A DNA stretch of 64,000 nucleotides from Polyangiaceae bacterium (GCA_041389725.1 JAWKRG010000005.1:186001-250000), one strand, 5' to 3'. Shown: positions 1 to 9,352, numbered from the stretch's first letter. A program made the numbers and translations. The notes: generated by a model from the sequence alone, not told the origin.

Positions 1-990
1 CGTGCTTACCAAGAGAACTACGCTTGGCAGCGCCAGCGCGACCACGGCGAAACGGTCTGGTTCTACAGCTTGGATCAGGATCCCGACCCGTACTTCAACC
101 CCACCAAGGTCGAGACCCAGGGCATGCACGAGCGCATCATTCCCTGGGTGGCGTGGAGTCATCGCATCCGTGGTTGGGCCTACTACGATGCCAATCGCTT
201 CTTCGACGGCGGACGCGCCAACGTGCGCGGCGAGCTGCTCCGCGAGGGCTTCGAGGACTACGAGTACCTGTGGCTGGCCAATGGCGGCGCCCACCCTGGC
301 GTCGACGGCGACGCGATCGTGGATCCGACGGTCAAGAGCGTCGCCGCCAGCATGACGAGCTGGAACAAGGATCCCGACGCGCTGATGGCGCTGCGCCACG
401 AACTCGGTCGCTACATCGAGGGCTCGCGCACGTCGCTGCCGGTGTTGCAGGCGGACAGCGGCATCCGTCCGCGCGGCTCCTACTACGTCAATTTCCAGGA
501 TCCCAAAGGGCAGCCGTCGGCCGAGCCCTTGGTCGTGGACGGCAAGACGTATCTCAAGGTCGGCTGGGGCGCTTACGACGGCAAGCTCGGCCTTGGGTGG
601 TCCGGCCAGTACATCGACAATCCGGCGATCGCGCTCTACGGCTACGACGACAAGGCCGGCTTCTCGGAGGTCGCGAAGAGCTACGTCTACGACGACTACG
701 GTCGCGACAACCTGTTCGAGTTCGCCCTCGAGCCCGGTAAGTATCAGGTGACCGTCGCGGTTGGGCGTCCCGCCAAGGGCTACGCCAACGATCCGCACAA
801 CCTGTCCGTGGAGGGTCAGAAGCTGATCGAAGATCAGGTGACCACCGACGCCGCGCCGCAGATCGTGAAGACAGCCACCGTCGACCTCACCGACGGCAGT
901 CTGTCTCTCGTCGTGGGTGGCAAGTCGCAAATCACCGGCGACTACGCCTACACCTTCCTCGCCTACATGCAGATCGAGCCGGTCAACTAG
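1..990 (+). CDS. DUF4091-type glycoside-hydrolase-like protein, C-terminal part (5' end outside window)
   Basis: The reading frame is open from the first base of the window, so the start lies upstream; only the last 329 residues are seen. The stretch GWAYYDANRFFDGG followed by LREGFEDYEYLWL (around residues 58-92 of the visible part) is the hallmark of the DUF4091 C-terminal domain of GH123-like secreted glycosidases. The remaining 200 residues are rich in Tyr, Asp and Gly and look like a beta-rich accessory or carbohydrate-binding domain. It is probably an exported protein acting on complex glycans, but the signal peptide and catalytic domain are not visible. A 56-bp dispersed repeat begins 7 bp after the stop. 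Confidence 0.7.
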   Translation, partial: RAYQENYAWQRQRDHGETVWFYSLDQDPDPYFNPTKVETQGMHERIIPWVAWSHRIRGWAYYDANRFFDGGRANVRGELLREGFEDYEYLWLANGGAHPGVDGDAIVDPTVKSVAASMTSWNKDPDALMALRHELGRYIEGSRTSLPVLQADSGIRPRGSYYVNFQDPKGQPSAEPLVVDGKTYLKVGWGAYDGKLGLGWSGQYIDNPAIALYGYDDKAGFSEVAKSYVYDDYGRDNLFEFALEPGKYQVTVAVGRPAKGYANDPHNLSVEGQKLIEDQVTTDAAPQIVKTATVDLTDGSLSLVVGGKSQITGDYAYTFLAYMQIEPVN

Positions 991-996
991 TCGTGG

Positions 997-1052
997 GGGA
1001 TTGGGGGTCTAGGGCGCTGCGACGCGGACGGCTACTCATGCACCGAGCGTCG
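997..1052 (+). repeat. 56-bp dispersed repeat, copy A
   Basis: This segment begins 7 bp after the DUF4091 gene stop. It matches 21774-21829 in the same orientation: the first 14 bases are identical, the central 17 bases (GGACGGCTACTCATGCA) are identical, and about eight scattered substitutions lie between. Copy B also lies shortly after a gene stop. The conserved core contains no obvious open frame shared by both copies. A diverged partial match lies near 48003-48031. Confidence 0.65.
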
Positions 1053-1945
1053 CTCGCGCGCGGCGCGGAGGTGCGGGCTCGCGTGCACGCACAAGAGAGG
1101 AGAGAGCACAGGAAGTTCGGAAGGACGGAAGACGAGAGGGAGGGATGATTGTCCACCCCTTGAGCTGGTGCTAGGGGCGAGCGGGCGGGCGTGGTCCCTT
1201 GCTGCCAGCATGGTTCCTGGCTGTGGGTCAGCGAGGCGCTTGCGCCGGCGTGAAGTCGGAGACGGGCGATGCGGCAGAGTTGGCGGGCCGGAAGGTCGGC
1301 CCGCCTGGCGAGGTGCGGGAGTGCGGTGAGTTGCGCAGGCGAAGAGCGTGGCGACGGCGCGAGCGTGCAGTCGATGGACTCTTGCCGCGGCACGAAGGTC
1401 CGCCGCGACTGCGGTACGAGAAGTCTGGTCGCGGTTTCGGGAGTCAGGTTGCGGTCGCGGCGGTTGCGGTGCGCGAGCACGAAGCCGAAGTGCAATGGCG
1501 AACCCGAACGGGCGAGTGTGACGACGAAGAAGAGCGCGCCCGTGTTCATTTAGTCCTTGACGGGTTTCCGAGGGAGGAACGCTTCGACTTCGTCGTTCGT
1601 TGTTTCGATGCCTTGTGCTGCGCCGCAATCGCGCGCTGACGAATGAGCGCGTGTCGCGACGACTGCGCAGTCGTTTCGAGGTGCGTTCGTGCGGCATGCG
1701 GGCAGCCAGAGAGCTGAAAAACCAGGGTGTATGGTGCGAGCATGTGCATCGCAATGGAACAAGGGGTCGACGTGGACATGGGGGCATCGGGATCCGCACC
1801 GGTGCGTGGCGAAGCGAGCGTGGGCGCGAGGGAAGCATCGGGCTCCGCACCGGTGCGTAGCGAAGCGAGCGTGGCGGCTAGTGTCGAACGCGGGCGAGTG
1901 CCGGCGGAGCGGCCGCGTTCTCGGGTCGAGCGCGGGCACGTTTCC
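1053..1945. other. Intergenic region without a convincing gene
   Basis: Several frames are open on both strands, as expected at this GC content, but none shows a recognisable domain or a good start. Two near-identical direct repeats of about 36 bp (around 1792-1827 and 1838-1873, both containing CCGCACCGGTGCGT) lie just upstream of the broken HNH gene. The region may hold decayed remains of the gene's 5' part. I see no RNA gene here. Confidence 0.5.
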
Positions 1946-2651
1946 ATGGAGCAAGGAGTTTCCCTGGGCGCGCTTTCCGACGCGGACTTGCTCGACCGCA
2001 CACTCGTCGCAGCGGCGCGGGCGAATCGGGCGGTGGTGGCGCTGCTCGCGCACTTGGCCGAGGTGGATGCGCGAGGAGTGCATCGCTTGTGCGCGTGCTC
2101 CAGCCTCCACACCTACTGTCGCTACGAGCTCGGCATGCCCGAGGACACTGCGCAACGGAGAGCTCTGGCGGCGCGACTGGTGCGACGCTTTCCGCTGTTG
2201 CGAGGAGTTGCTCGGTCCTGGCGAGAACGGGCACGTCATCGCGGAGGTGCACTTGCGCGCAATGCGGCTCCTCGTGCGCGAGCTGAAGAAGCGCAAGTGC
2301 GCGCTGGTGGAAAGGCCGCGGAGGGCGGATGCGGGTGACCACGGCAACGGTCCGCACCGGAGCGGACGCCGCGTCGGGGTGCAGGGTGCGGAGCACGAGA
2401 AGAACCGCCATCTGTCTGCCCAGTTGCGGCGAAGCGTCTGGAAGCGAGACGGTGGTAGGTGCACCTTCGTCGACGCACGCGGACGGCGCTGTCGGGAACG
2501 CCGCGGCCTGGAGTTCCACCACGAGATCGCCTTTGCGAAGGGAGGACGGCATCGGGTCGAGACCGTGAGTCTTCGTTGCCGCGCTCACAACGCGCTCGCC
2601 GCAGAGGAGGACTTCGGCACAGCGCACATGGCGCGATGGAACCAACACTGA
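1946..2651 (+). pseudogene. Broken HNH endonuclease of the myxobacterial DUF222-like family (frameshift plus internal deletion)
   Basis: The N-terminal family signature is in frame 2: LSDADLLDRTLVAAARANRA, then HLAEVDARGVH and SSLHTYCRYELGM (1970-2150). The C-terminal HNH nuclease is in frame 3: RRSVWKRDGGRCTFVD, GLEFHHEIAFAKGG and LRCRAHN (2425-2595). The frame changes near 2205-2220. The central helical region of well over 100 residues, which separates these parts in intact relatives, is missing. The HNH residues themselves (the HH pair and the terminal HN) are intact, so the nuclease domain decayed late or not at all. A 320-residue frame-3 ORF (from 1689) and a 203-residue frame-2 ORF (from 1727) exist, but neither alone is a full family member. 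Confidence 0.7.
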
Positions 2652-2676
2652 GCAAGGTTGCCCGCCGCGCGGCGCG

Positions 2677-3885
2677 TCACGGTTTGCGGGCGCTGACGAG
2701 GTATTCGTAGAGTTCGCGTTTGCTCGTGCGCTTGCGTAGCTGGGTCACGCGGGCGTTGTGGAAGCCAGCGCTGCGCAGTTGGCGGGCCAGCAGCTGTTCG
2801 ACGGGAACCACGTGGTCGTAGAACTTCGAGTTGCCAACGATGTAGTGCACCGTTCCGCCGGGTTCGAGGCGCGCGTGGGCGCTGCGCACGTGGGAGTCCA
2901 TGTCTTCGAAGTAACGAGCGACGTAGCGCGCCAGGACATCACTGTGCTCCGCGATGGATCGCACGAGCGGTGGCAGTCCGCGCGGTGCGGTCGTGCCGGC
3001 CGGGCGCCACTCTGCCAGGCGGCTCGTGGCGATGCCCCAAGTGCCGCCGATGGCTTTCCAGTCGAGTTCCCCGGCTTCTCGCCCGTCACGCAAATAGCGC
3101 AGCCAGTACATGTAGGGGCGGAGCTCGCGGATGTAGCTCATCCGGTTGGCGTAGGGCGGCGAAGTGATCAACGTGCCAATCTTGAACTCGCGCTCGACGC
3201 CCTCCAATTGCCGCGCATCCCCGAGCACCGCGCGTCGTCGAGAGGGTGGCAGCTGCGAAGCCGCGGCCTGCATCACGCCCTCGTGGGCCAAGGCTAGCTC
3301 CGTGCAGACGTCTCGTGCGGCGCTCGCGCTCTTGGCGGTGGTGGCGCTCTTGAAGGACATGGACTGGTGTCCGAAGCTCGCCGCGGAGCAGCGAATCAAG
3401 GTGCGGCAAAAGCTCACGCGCGCCAGGGCGCTCGCGCGCGAGCGAGGCGCGTTGGACAGGACGTGCGCCGCGGCGGCGAGGGCGTCGAGGGTCCGCGCGT
3501 CCCACCAGCGCTCGATGTGATGCATGTCGGGGATCCAGCGACGTCGTGCCGGGGGACGCCCCGCGGCGCGGATCATCTTGGCGACCAACAGCTCCGTGTC
3601 GCGGCGGCTCTTCGCGTCGTAGTTGCTGGTCTTCGTCTTTGCCAACCACACGAGAAAGGGATTCACGTCCACGGTCACACAGTCCAGGCCAGCTTCGGCG
3701 CAGGCGAGCAAGGTGGTGCCGGTTCCGCAGAAGGGGTCGAGCACCGCATAGCCCGGGCGTGCATGCTGCTGCAGCAGCTCACGCACGAGATGCACGGAGT
3801 ACGCCGGGGTCAGCCTGAGCCATCCATGTCGAGACGCGGCGAGATTTCCGCGAAAGGTGTAGCGATCACGCGCGCCTTTCGTCAC
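2677..3885 (-). CDS. Orphan DNA methyltransferase (N4-cytosine/N6-adenine type)
   Basis: 402 residues. Motif I, DPFCGTGTT (residues 50-58), forms the S-adenosylmethionine site. Motif IV, TSPPYANR (241-248), is the catalytic loop; the SPPY form is usual in N4-cytosine and related amino-methyltransferases. Motif I precedes motif IV, with a long insert (60-240) that could hold target recognition. The GTG start overlaps the stop of the upstream antiporter gene (GTGA), with CAGGAG just upstream; longer in-frame ORFs run antisense into the antiporter and are not real. No restriction endonuclease lies nearby, so it probably acts alone in epigenetic marking or is a relic of a restriction system. Its coupling to a transporter operon is unexplained. 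Confidence 0.85.
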   Translation of the reverse strand: MTKGARDRYTFRGNLAASRHGWLRLTPAYSVHLVRELLQQHARPGYAVLDPFCGTGTTLLACAEAGLDCVTVDVNPFLVWLAKTKTSNYDAKSRRDTELLVAKMIRAAGRPPARRRWIPDMHHIERWWDARTLDALAAAAHVLSNAPRSRASALARVSFCRTLIRCSAASFGHQSMSFKSATTAKSASAARDVCTELALAHEGVMQAAASQLPPSRRRAVLGDARQLEGVEREFKIGTLITSPPYANRMSYIRELRPYMYWLRYLRDGREAGELDWKAIGGTWGIATSRLAEWRPAGTTAPRGLPPLVRSIAEHSDVLARYVARYFEDMDSHVRSAHARLEPGGTVHYIVGNSKFYDHVVPVEQLLARQLRSAGFHNARVTQLRKRTSKRELYEYLVSARKP

Positions 3886-5558
3886 GGCGACTCCTGAACG
3901 GGTCGGCCGACGCCGTACACGATGCCGAGCAAAGCAAGGGTGCAAATGCCGTAGGCGAGCCAGATCGGCGCGCCGAAAGCGACGGGCAGGTATCCGCCCA
4001 GCAGTGCCACCGCCATCACCGTCAGTGCATAGGGGAATTGCGTACTCACGTGGTCCAAGTGATCGGAGCTCGCTGCGATGCTCGACATCAGCGTCGTGTC
4101 GCTGATCGGCGAGCAATGGTCGCCAAAGATTGCCCCGTCGAGCACGCTGGCGACCGTGAGGACCAAGAGCGGCATGCCGCCTAGTTCGTGCGCGATGGGC
4201 ATCGCCGTCGGGATCAGGATCGCCATCGTGCCCCAAGAGGTTCCCGTGGCGAAGGCCACGCCCGCGGCCGCAATGAAGGTCGTGGCCGGCACGAACACCG
4301 GCGGCAAGGACTTGCCCAGAGCCGCGATCACCACGGGGCCCGTGCCCAGGTCTTTGCAGACTTGCGCCAGCGCCCAAGCGCACACCAACACGACGGCGGC
4401 GTAGAGCCCGGAACGAACTCCGCGCAAGAAGGCCAGGCTACCTCGACCGAGACTCAGGTCCCCGCGCAGCGTGGGAAGGAGCACGGCGGCGGCCGCGCCG
4501 GAGAATGCAGCGATGAACAGCACCTGGGTGTTGTTCTCACTCGCGCCGAGGGTCTGCCGCCAAAAAGAGAGTGACAGCGCGCGCATGGGATCGGCGCGCA
4601 GTGCCGCACTGCCACCTCCGTCCACGACGAGGCCCAGGAGGGTGCCTAGCACCACGATGCCCACGGGCACGGCGGCATTGGTCCAGCGTCCCGGTGCTTC
4701 GGTCTGCGTTTGCGCTTCTGCTTCCGCACTTCCACCCATCAACGTCGCACCCGGTCGAGCAAGATGGCCCTTGTGAAGCGCGCGCCGTTCGGCACGCAAC
4801 ATCGGGCCGAAGTCGCGTTCCGTCGCGGCGCAGAGCAGCACGAACAGCAGCGTGAGCACACAGTAGAAGCGCAAGGGCAATCCCGCTAGCAGCAGCGCGT
4901 ATCCGTTCTGATCGAGGCTCAGGCTCTTGCTCACGTCGTCCAAGAGGCCCGTCTCGTAGCCCACCCAAGTCGAGATGATGACGATGCCTGCAACTGGCGC
5001 CGCCGTGGAGTCGATCAAGAAGGCCAGCTTTTCGCGAGAGACGCGTAGCTTGTCCGTCAACGGGCGCATGGTGGGGCCGACCAGCATGCAGTTGGCGTAG
5101 TCGTCGAAGAAGACGAGCAAGCCCATGACCCAAGTGCTGACCTGGGCGGAGCGGCGGGTACGCGCGTGGCGCGCGACGCTCTCGACGATGCCCTGCGCTC
5201 CGCCCGACAGCGTCGTGGTTTGCACCATGCCGAGCAGCGCGAGGGTGAAACCCAGAATGTAGAGGTGTGCTGGCTCAGCTAGGTTGTCAAAGAGGTACTG
5301 CTTGCTGCCAGCCGTCAGGAATGCGCCGTGATGACGGAGCATCGCGCCCACCACCACGGCGCCGAGGAGCGATGGCAGCAGACGTCGCGTCGCCAGAGCC
5401 AGGCAAATGGCCACGATGGGGGGAACCAGGGCGGCGCCAGTGGCAACGAAACCCGATGGCAGTCTCACCTGCGGTAGCGACGGCAGCAGCAACGCGGCGG
5501 CCAACGCGACCACGACGGCCGTCGCTACACCCGGGTACTCGCGAATGCGCGCCAGCAC
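3882..5558 (-). CDS. NhaC-family Na+/H+ antiporter-like membrane protein
   Basis: 558 residues with about twelve hydrophobic segments. FFDDYANCMLVGPTMRPLTDK (150-170), ATGTSWGTMAI and GDHCSPISDTT (479-489) are typical of the NhaC family, which exchanges cytoplasmic Na+ or an organic ion for external H+ across the inner membrane. The gene follows a sodium-coupled symporter and its small subunit in the same transcription unit (10 bp gap), so a plausible role is to expel the sodium brought in by that symporter. A charged cytoplasmic loop (about 255-295) with an AEAEAQTQTEA stretch separates the two halves. Substrate cannot be told from sequence; amino-acid antiporters also exist in this family. 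Confidence 0.85.
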   Translation of the reverse strand: MLARIREYPGVATAVVVALAAALLLPSLPQVRLPSGFVATGAALVPPIVAICLALATRRLLPSLLGAVVVGAMLRHHGAFLTAGSKQYLFDNLAEPAHLYILGFTLALLGMVQTTTLSGGAQGIVESVARHARTRRSAQVSTWVMGLLVFFDDYANCMLVGPTMRPLTDKLRVSREKLAFLIDSTAAPVAGIVIISTWVGYETGLLDDVSKSLSLDQNGYALLLAGLPLRFYCVLTLLFVLLCAATERDFGPMLRAERRALHKGHLARPGATLMGGSAEAEAQTQTEAPGRWTNAAVPVGIVVLGTLLGLVVDGGGSAALRADPMRALSLSFWRQTLGASENNTQVLFIAAFSGAAAAVLLPTLRGDLSLGRGSLAFLRGVRSGLYAAVVLVCAWALAQVCKDLGTGPVVIAALGKSLPPVFVPATTFIAAAGVAFATGTSWGTMAILIPTAMPIAHELGGMPLLVLTVASVLDGAIFGDHCSPISDTTLMSSIAASSDHLDHVSTQFPYALTVMAVALLGGYLPVAFGAPIWLAYGICTLALLGIVYGVGRPVQESP

Positions 5559-5568
5559 GAGGGCAGAC

Positions 5569-5661
5569 TCAGCGCTTGAGCAGGCGCGTGATGCAGAACA
5601 CGTTGACGGCCACGACCACGCTCCAGGTGCCCAGCATCAGGATCCATCCACCCGGGGTCAT
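5569..5661 (-). CDS. 30-residue MetS-like small subunit of an NSS transporter
   Basis: A microprotein of 30 residues beginning MTPGGWILMLGTWSVVV, a single hydrophobic helix ending in RLLKR. It starts inside the stop codon of the upstream symporter gene (ATGA overlap), so it is translationally coupled to it. Small single-helix partners (MetS) are known next to MetP-type neurotransmitter:sodium symporters, where they are needed for transport; that is the best explanation here. A 63-residue in-frame extension would read back through the symporter gene and is rejected. Confidence 0.7.
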   Translation of the reverse strand: MTPGGWILMLGTWSVVVAVNVFCITRLLKR

Positions 5662-7556
5662 GCGCCTTCCTCCACCTTGCCAGTATCCTGCGTCTCGGCC
5701 TTGGCTTCCGCGTCGGAGCGCTCCTCGCGCTGCCGCCAGATCACGCCGATCATGACACACACCATGGCTATCAGTGCCAGGATCATGCCGCGCGCCAGCC
5801 AGATGTAGGGTTTGGTGTTGAGGCCTTCGATCAACAACGTGGCGCGCACCGCCGCGGAGTTCCCCTTGACCGCGTAGTGGTAGTTCTCGAGCTCCAGCAT
5901 GCGTTGCAGCGTCGTCGCGGGAATCGCTCGAGTCAGCGTGGGATCGCCCTCGAAGCGCGTGACCCGGACCTTACCTTCGCTGCTGAGTTCCAAGTGCGCC
6001 CAGCCCTTGAGATCGCGCCCCGCGTTATCCACGGCACCGAGCAGGCTCTGCTTGATCAGGCCGTACTCGTGGGCCGCGTCGCCTTCGCTTGGCGCTTTCT
6101 TCACGAAGTCGCCTGGGAAATCGGCGCGGTCGACGATGCCGGTGATCAGCGCGGGCTTGGGGCTCAGCTTCCCCTGCATGATCACGTCGCTGTAGACCCA
6201 GCCGCCGAGAATCAGCGCGAGGGCCACGGGCGTGACGTACTGCATGGTGAAGCGAAACACGCGCGGCACTTTCATCAAGGCGCCGCGATGGAGCTCTTCC
6301 CAGCCTTTGTGGATGCCGAACACCCAGGCGAAGAGGACGACCTCGATGGCACTGACCAGTACCAAGCCCAGGGTTCCCGCCCAGAAGTCGAGCTCGTCTA
6401 GGAAGCCGTAGCGTAGGAAGTAGACGACGGGCACGCCGCCCAAGATCCAGAGCACGCCGATGATCGCTGCGGCCGATCCCCGGCGCAGGCCTGCTTCGTC
6501 TTGAAGGAAGGCCATCACGGGCTGGCACACGGCGACGGACGAAGTGAAGGCGGCGAAGAACAGGAGCAAGAACCAGATCGTGCCGAAGACCGTGGTCGAG
6601 TGCGTCGCGCGCAAGATCTCCGGCATGCTCACCATGCCGATGTTGAAGGTGCCGCTCGCCGCAATGTCGGGAATGGCTGCGGCACCGAAGAACACCGCTG
6701 CCGCCGGGATGGCGATCATGCTGCCGAAGATGATCTCGACGAACTCGTTGGTACCCGCGGTGGTCAAGCCGGTGACCGCAACGTCGTCGTTTTCGCGCAG
6801 GTAGCTGGCGTAGGCCTCCAGCGCACCAAAGCCGATGCTCAGGGTGAAAAACACCTGACCCGCTGCGGCCAACCACACGCTGGGATTGCCCAGCGCTGAG
6901 AAATCCGGGTTCCACATGAACGCCAGGCCGTCGATCACGCTGCCCTTCGCGTCTGGCAAGGTGAAGACGCGCACGCACATCAGCACGCAGAACACCAGCA
7001 GCAGTGGCATCGCGATCTTCGCCAGCAGCTCGATACCCGCCGCCACGCCGCGATAGAGCACCCACACGTTCAGCATCACGGTGATGACCATGAAGATCAG
7101 CGCCGTGTTGGTCGAAGAGAAGTAGTTGCCCGTGGGCAAGACGCCCTGGAACTCACTCAGGAACGTCGACAGGTGCGCGGTGGCGTAGCTGTCACGGAAG
7201 GAGAACCAGGCGTAGCCCAGGCACCACGCTTCGAGATACGTGTAGTAGAAGCAGAAGACGAGGGGCCCCGCGACGCCGAGGGCGCCGAGATACTTGGCTC
7301 CGCGCCAGGACGTCAGCTTGTCGAAGATGCCGGGCAACGTGCCGTGCCCGTGGCGCGCGCCGAAGCGGCCCAGCGTCCAGGCAATCCACATCATTGGCAG
7401 CCCGAAGATGAGCAGCGAGATGAGGTAGGGCACGATGAAGGCGCCGCCGCCGTTCTGCGCGGCTTGTCCGGGGAAGCGCAGCAGATTGCCGATGCCCACG
7501 GCATTGCCGGCTGCCGCCAGTATCAGCCCCCACCGGCTTTTCCAGTTTTCGCGCAT
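5658..7556 (-). CDS. Neurotransmitter:sodium symporter (NSS/SNF family) amino-acid transporter
   Basis: 632 residues. The N-terminal NSS signature WKSRWGLILAAAGNAVGIGN followed by LLRFPG builds the sodium and substrate sites in LeuT-like proteins. About twelve membrane helices follow. Residues from about 490 to 575 form a soluble periplasmic-looking insert before a final helix near 590, then an acidic C-terminal tail. The family co-transports amino acids with Na+ through the inner membrane. The start at 7556 has GGAGG about 10 bases upstream and places the signature at the normal position; the frame is open 23 codons further. First gene of an operon with the small subunit, the antiporter and the methyltransferase. 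Confidence 0.88.
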   Translation of the reverse strand: MRENWKSRWGLILAAAGNAVGIGNLLRFPGQAAQNGGGAFIVPYLISLLIFGLPMMWIAWTLGRFGARHGHGTLPGIFDKLTSWRGAKYLGALGVAGPLVFCFYYTYLEAWCLGYAWFSFRDSYATAHLSTFLSEFQGVLPTGNYFSSTNTALIFMVITVMLNVWVLYRGVAAGIELLAKIAMPLLLVFCVLMCVRVFTLPDAKGSVIDGLAFMWNPDFSALGNPSVWLAAAGQVFFTLSIGFGALEAYASYLRENDDVAVTGLTTAGTNEFVEIIFGSMIAIPAAAVFFGAAAIPDIAASGTFNIGMVSMPEILRATHSTTVFGTIWFLLLFFAAFTSSVAVCQPVMAFLQDEAGLRRGSAAAIIGVLWILGGVPVVYFLRYGFLDELDFWAGTLGLVLVSAIEVVLFAWVFGIHKGWEELHRGALMKVPRVFRFTMQYVTPVALALILGGWVYSDVIMQGKLSPKPALITGIVDRADFPGDFVKKAPSEGDAAHEYGLIKQSLLGAVDNAGRDLKGWAHLELSSEGKVRVTRFEGDPTLTRAIPATTLQRMLELENYHYAVKGNSAAVRATLLIEGLNTKPYIWLARGMILALIAMVCVMIGVIWRQREERSDAEAKAETQDTGKVEEGA

Positions 7557-7634
7557 CCCCTCGCCTCCGTCGACCGGACTGTCAAAGGAGGCGCTTACGT
7601 AGCCGTGGAGGCGACGAAGCGTCAAGCACCGTGG

Positions 7635-9266
7635 TCACTGCTTGCACGGGACGTCGATGAACACCTTGATTCCATCGCGCATCACTTCGGCGCTGCACAT
7701 CTTCCGTGGCGCCACGCCGCCCTTCTTTTTCAGCTCCAGGCTCACGGTCTGGTCCCGCTGGGCCAGCACTTTGCGGCTGGCGGACTTGCCGTCGAGCTCC
7801 GCGCGAAGCTCCACGGTTTCGTCGCGCGTCACGCGCACTTCGCAGGGCGCTTTGTCGCACACCTGTGCGCCGTTCATGAACACGGTTGCGCCCTGAGGCA
7901 CGGTTTGCACGTCCAGGGAGACCTTGTCGTCGTCGGGCGCCGGGGGCTGCGGCGGTGCCGGCGCAATGCTCGGTGTCTCCGCGGCCGACGGCGCGGGCGG
8001 AGCCGAGGATGCGCTCAGCTCTGCGGTCGCGGGCGTCGGCTTCGCCTCGGGACTTCGGATCCAGAACAACGCTGTCGCACCCGCGGCGATGACCACGGCA
8101 CCAACGCTCAGGGCGATCACGCCGACGCGGCTCGATGACGCGCTCGTTACGGGTGGGCTGGGCGTCGTTTCCCCGAGCGCCGTCACTGCGGTCGCGGCCT
8201 TCGGTGAGCGTGGCTTGTTCGCGGCTTCGGGCACGGTGTCCGCAGTGCCGCGTTCGCTGGCCGATGCTTTGTCGAACTGCACGCTGGTCGGCTGGCTGGG
8301 GTGCGATGCGGTCGGCACGCTGGAGATGCGGTCGAGCGCAGGACCGGGGGGTGGCAGGACGCTCTCGCGCATGGCGCGGCCCTCGGGCGTTTCCCACAAC
8401 GCCGCGGCCAGGGCGCCCATGCTGTCGAAGCGCTGTGCGACGTCCTTCGCCAGGGCGCGCGCCACGACGCCTTCCAGCTCTTTTGACACGGAAACCTGGC
8501 TGTACATCTCGCGCATGGGCCGCAGCGTCTGGTGCAAGTGGGCCTGCAAAACGCCGAGGAACGTGTCGCCCGTGAAGGGCACCGCGCCGGTCAGCATCTC
8601 GTAGAGCATCACGCCCACGGCATAGACGTCGACGCGATGGTCCGAGCGCGCGCCCTGTGCCTGCTCGGGCGACATGTATTCCGGCGTACCGAAGATCATG
8701 CCCGTGCGGGTCAAGCGTCGACGCGAGGGCTGTGACTTGGCGGCTTCGTCGGGGGTTCGCAGTTGTGCGATGCCAAAGTCGACGATCTTGACGATCTCTT
8801 CGCCATCGACGGAGCGTGACAGGAACACGTTCTCCGGTTTCAAGTCGCGATGTACCACGCCACGAGCGTGCGCCGCCGAAAGCGCACGACATACTTGTTT
8901 GGCGATCCCCAGCGTGCGCTCGGCACTGAGCACTTTGCACTTCTCCAACTCGTCGGCGAGGTCGTGACCCTCGAGGAACTCCATGGCGAGGTAGAAGCAA
9001 CCGTTGGGCAGTTGTCCGAAGTCGAAGACCTCCAGCACGTTGACGTGTTTGACTCGGGAAGCGCTGATCGCTTCGCGTTGGAAGCGCTCCACGAGGTCCG
9101 GCTTGGCGGAGTACTGTGGGTGCAGCACTTTGAGCGCCACCTTCTTGCGGATGGCCTCGTGCTCGGCCAGATACACGGTTCCCATCCCTCCACGACCAAG
9201 CTGCTCTTTGACCCGGTAGCGCTCGGCCACCAGGGTTCCAATCAGATCGTCGGGTTGGCTCTGCAT
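7635..9266 (-). CDS. Membrane-anchored Ser/Thr protein kinase with C-terminal PEGA-like domain
   Basis: 543 residues. Kinase domain 17-275 has GRGGMG (24-29), the ALK lysine (46), HRDLKPEN (139-146), DFG (163-165) and GTPEYMSPEQ, so all catalytic residues are present. A Pro/Ser/Thr-rich linker leads to one transmembrane helix (about 385-407), a Pro/Ala-rich spacer and a beta-rich PEGA-like extracytoplasmic domain (about 450-543, VPQGATVFMNGAQVC). This is the usual Hanks-type receptor kinase layout in myxobacteria; ligand and substrates are unknown. The arginine before Asp of HRD suggests activation-loop control. It ends 79 bp before the NSS gene and is divergent from the DAHP-synthase-like gene. 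Confidence 0.93.
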   Translation of the reverse strand: MQSQPDDLIGTLVAERYRVKEQLGRGGMGTVYLAEHEAIRKKVALKVLHPQYSAKPDLVERFQREAISASRVKHVNVLEVFDFGQLPNGCFYLAMEFLEGHDLADELEKCKVLSAERTLGIAKQVCRALSAAHARGVVHRDLKPENVFLSRSVDGEEIVKIVDFGIAQLRTPDEAAKSQPSRRRLTRTGMIFGTPEYMSPEQAQGARSDHRVDVYAVGVMLYEMLTGAVPFTGDTFLGVLQAHLHQTLRPMREMYSQVSVSKELEGVVARALAKDVAQRFDSMGALAAALWETPEGRAMRESVLPPPGPALDRISSVPTASHPSQPTSVQFDKASASERGTADTVPEAANKPRSPKAATAVTALGETTPSPPVTSASSSRVGVIALSVGAVVIAAGATALFWIRSPEAKPTPATAELSASSAPPAPSAAETPSIAPAPPQPPAPDDDKVSLDVQTVPQGATVFMNGAQVCDKAPCEVRVTRDETVELRAELDGKSASRKVLAQRDQTVSLELKKKGGVAPRKMCSAEVMRDGIKVFIDVPCKQ

Positions 9267-9352
9267 GCGCCCCTGTGCACCCCTTCAGGTCTCGGGACGA
9301 CCTTACCTTTCCAGGCTCCGTCGCGCACCCGTTCTGATACGCTGAGCGGCCC

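Noticed and set aside
983..1850. Long minus-strand ORFs (188 and 272 residues)
   Set aside because: Arg/Ser/Pro-rich composition, no recognised domain, conflicting frames on both strands, and they cover the dispersed repeat.
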